Of a stretch of DNA of 64,000 nt, positions 61,041-64,000 are shown in pieces. Origin of the DNA: Karalla daura (lineage: Eukaryota; Chordata; Actinopteri; Chaetodontiformes; Leiognathidae); NCBI GenBank assembly GCA_029224185.1, contig CM055188.1, positions 26,089,497 through 26,153,496 on the forward strand. The letters run 5' to 3'. The stretch's first letter is position 1; each line of letters starts with the position of its first letter. The notes beneath the pieces were generated by a model that worked only from the letters and a program-made list of their open reading frames with translations, was not told the DNA's origin and made no database searches. A program made the translations under genes and the position numbers.

Positions 61041-62568
61041 TGGTTGATTTGGAGGGTGATTGCTTGTTGATAGAGCTCAAAGTAAAATTCAAGAATTGTT
61101 CACTAAAATATGAAACATTCAATGTAAATAACAAGCTCTCTTCATTAGCACGTACCTGTTATGAGTAATTGTAGCACAGGTGTTTTTTTTTTTACACCTG
61201 AGAGCAGACTGATGATCTGAAGTTGTAGTATTGTTACATCATGTATCCACCAGGGAGCACCAGAGGTCTACATCACACGGGATGCTCCTCAGTGTCTCCT
61301 CAGACTCCTCAGGAGAAAGAAAGACTGAGCGGCTGCACAGCTAACCTCTCTGAAATAACTGTGAAGACCCCAACCCCTTTTTGCTTGTTCACAAATGGCA
61401 AGTAGCAGCTGAGTGGTGGTCAATGCATGTGTGTGTGTGTGTGTGTGTGTGTGTATTCCCAATACCAGCTGTTTGGTGGTATAAGCCATAATAAATTAAG
61501 ATTTTCTAAAGAAAAAGAAAAATGAAATAGAGAAGAATTTCCAATATAGCAAGACAACATTCCCAGTCTACACCTTTAACAATTATACATTTTTGACAGC
61601 TGCAATAAATTGGTGCCAATTTCAGCGTAACAATTCTCTGAACTGATGGCCTTCAAATTTCACCTCATTTTCCCCCTTTTTTTCTGCCTATTTTCTTCTC
61701 TTTTTTAGCTCTTTCCATCATCTCCTGATGTATTAGTCCAGGGCTGCTTCAGGATGATCCATAAACCTTTTAACAGCCTTTCTTAAGTTAAATTGGGGTA
61801 ATCTTATTCCTCATCTGCACACACACACCGACACACACACACACACACACACACGCACCTATGCACACACACCCACACACACACTGACTGATGCCGCAGA
61901 GCATGTTAAAGTGCAGTGGTGGTGTCTGCAGCCTATCCACAGGCCCATTCTCCTGGGTCTTTATGATGCTAATGTACTCCCCAGTCTAATAAATCCCTGT
62001 AGAGCTGCAAGGAGTAGATCTTATGGCTCACTCCGATCACCACCTTTCTGCCCATCTCCCCCTCACACTCGCATACGCACTCTGCCATTACAGCAGCAGA
62101 AGTGCCTGCCTTGCACTTCCACAGATACTTGGGCGGCTGTTTAGTAAGAGGGAGCGAGGGAAAGGGTTGAGACAAATCAAACATGAAGGAGTAATTTAAA
62201 AGATGTTGGCAAGGGAAGGCAGAGTCCGGCCTTGGCGTATGTATGTGTGTGTGTGTGTGCGTGGAGTGAGTGGAGACACACAGAGCTGTGCTCTTCACCT
62301 TTTTATGAGATAGTTTGGGCCTCTTGAGTCACCCCATGACCTACACAGGGGTGAGGAAGAGGGTGAAGTAAAACATCACGCAGGTTCTTTTTCCTCGATG
62401 TTCAACAAGCTGCAATAATCCAAGGTGGATTCTCTGTCAGAGAGGAATGGTGGTTCCTTCTCTTCAATCCTCCTTTTCATCTCCCCTTTCCCTCACAACA
62501 ACTTCTCCCTCTACCTGTGCTCTGTCCTCCTCTCTCCCGTCATAGACTTCTTCTAGCCGCTGGGCTCG

Positions 62569-62641
62569 GTGTGTGTGTGTGTGTGTGTCTCCTCCCTCCC
62601 TCCCTCCCTGTCTCCCTCCCTCCCTCCTTCCCTCCCTCCCT
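62569..62641 (+). repeat. (GT)n and (CCCT)n repeats
   Basis: A short GT repeat is followed by about 50 bp of CCCT units with a few T interruptions. Confidence 0.9.
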
Positions 62642-64000
62642 GGGGAGCAGTGTGTCACTCAGCTTGAAGCCCACGGAAGAGAGGTGAAAGGGGGCTGATT
62701 GAGCTAATTTAGCCCCTGGATGTGAGAGCAGGAAAGGCCTCACCCTCTGCTAATAGACAGACATCAAAATGGAGATGAGGGGGGCATGAAAGGAGGGAAG
62801 GAAGAGAGGAGGGAGGGGAGACCATAAAACTGAGACGACTTTTTGATGGATTTATCTCTTTTTGTCCGAAGGGATGTGAAGAAAACTTTTATGAACACTG
62901 AGTGACATTGTGAAGTTGGTAAAGGTTTATGCGTGTTTCCTTGAATTAAAACCTGCTGATATTGCTTATTGATCCATCCTCCTCCATTAAGATACCGTCA
63001 ATCATGGCCTGCTTTATGATCTCCTCTGCCCGGGCCTCTTACCGTACATCCTCCCTGACAGGCAGACTGGAAGTCATACCAAAAATACTGGCTTTTACCA
63101 CAAGGATGGAGATTGGAAGCTCTTTTTATAGCTTCTGCAAGCACACGTACTCCTGTCGGACCTGATGGCCCACTATCAAAAAGCTTCTAATGAAGATGGC
63201 ATGATGACACGGCATCGATTTCAGCCACATAATTCATCAGCCCCGCAGGTTTCAGTTTGTCCTCAAAGTATTTTAGGCACTTGTGAAACTTTTCACCTGT
63301 TTTTTGTTTTAATCCATATTTTTCTATGAGGCAGGGAGGAGAAGATAATGCAGATTATGAATTATTGTGACAATGCTTTTCTCTTTTCTGAGTAGATTCA
63401 TATTAGAGCTCAGCCGAGTGATAAGAAGGGGTTAAATAAAGGCTGTCACACATTGCAAAAGTGACTTCTCACCAAAAGGTCAGATCTGAGCGCTTACAAA
63501 CACCCATCACACTCTGAGGGCGACTGCTCCGGCTTTTCTCTCTCTCTAACATTCCCTCACTAACTAACCCGGCCTTGTCACCGTCACCGCGCACCTCCTG
63601 TCCTTATTCATTCCCACCTCTCCTGCCCCTCTTTATTCTGCCGCACCATTGTCCTCTACATATTTAATACTCTCCGCTGACTCCCCTCAACCCTTCGTAC
63701 CTCTATTCCTGAAAGAAAAGGAGCTCAAATTGGCTGCAGAGATGAATAATGTCCCCGGCATTAACAGTGCCATGGAAAGGATCAGTCTTTTCATGTGTGT
63801 GGGGGTGAAGGGATGAGTTGCAGGATGAGGTGAGGTGGGCTGTGGTTTGGCTTAGACCAAAGCGGAGGGTGATGGAGAGAGGCGAGAAACAGTGGCGTGT
63901 ATGGTGATTTTGTGACTACGACGGCTGTGGAGAAAAGGGTGTGGTGGATGTGGGCGGCTTGTGTGTGTGGTTGCACATGAGTCTCCATCAGAAAGTTTGA

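Larger units (their letters stand above)
59701..64000. other. downstream intergenic region, no gene recognised
   Basis: No ORF resembles a known protein on either strand. It holds a 92-bp (GT)n, an A-rich/(TA)n tract, CA and CCCT repeats and a SINE tail. The low-repeat stretches 61700-62060 and 62850-63300 look like unique sequence and could be conserved regulatory DNA or part of a neighbouring intron. Confidence 0.5.

Noticed and set aside
62962..63165. 67-aa ORF downstream of tfeb as a gene
   Set aside because: Not similar to any protein I know and no flanking splice sites or codon pattern supports it; kept only as a region to examine for conservation.

Overview
This is a piece of a vertebrate nuclear genome, almost certainly a ray-finned (teleost) fish. 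Three genes are recognisable by protein homology. All have GT-AG introns, long non-coding gaps and an extreme density of (CA)n, (GA)n and (TATC)n microsatellites, as is common in fish. No bacterial, viral or organellar genes were seen.

Layout, left to right. (1) Positions 1-20262 hold no exon I can recognise. They are best read as the first intron of ppfia4 (liprin-alpha-4), whose first coding exon lies at 20263-20520 on the minus strand; the rest of that gene runs off the left edge. (2) Positions 20.5-23.1 kb are a divergent intergenic interval between ppfia4 (leftward) and tmem183a (rightward). It contains a 180-bp alternating purine-pyrimidine tract and a 484-bp (TATC)n microsatellite. (3) tmem183a occupies 23154-28013 on the plus strand in 8 coding exons that predict 363 aa, with poly(A) signals near 28.42 and 29.92 kb. 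(4) A CpG-rich block at about 31.24-31.60 kb ends in a good splice donor and is the likely upstream promoter and leader exon of the next gene. (5) tfeb, a bHLH-leucine-zipper MiT transcription factor, has ten coding exons from 46435 to 56901 that predict 536 aa. Its 5' intron is about 15 kb and it has a long T-rich 3' UTR. Two further possible first exons (ending at 40036 and 52348) have donors in a phase compatible with the next tfeb exon. (6) Positions 59.7-64 kb show no recognisable gene, only simple repeats, a SINE tail and low-repeat sequence that may be conserved non-coding DNA.

The three genes do not form a pathway. Liprin-alpha-4 is a presynaptic and focal-adhesion scaffold, TMEM183A is a poorly characterised membrane protein with an F-box-like segment, and TFEB is the mTORC1-controlled regulator of lysosome and autophagy genes. 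From memory, TMEM183A and PPFIA4 are also neighbours on human chromosome 1q32, so their adjacency looks ancient; TFEB is on human 6p21, so that junction differs.

No clearly novel biological system was found. The most interesting points are two tfeb splice acceptors whose pyrimidine tracts are replaced by (TG)n microsatellites, the possible alternative tfeb first exons, an F-box-like segment in TMEM183A, overlapping upstream ORFs and a tandem acceptor in tmem183a, and the repeat-filled divergent promoter interval. Exon boundaries were placed by hand from homology and splice-site rules; no alignment or transcript data were available.
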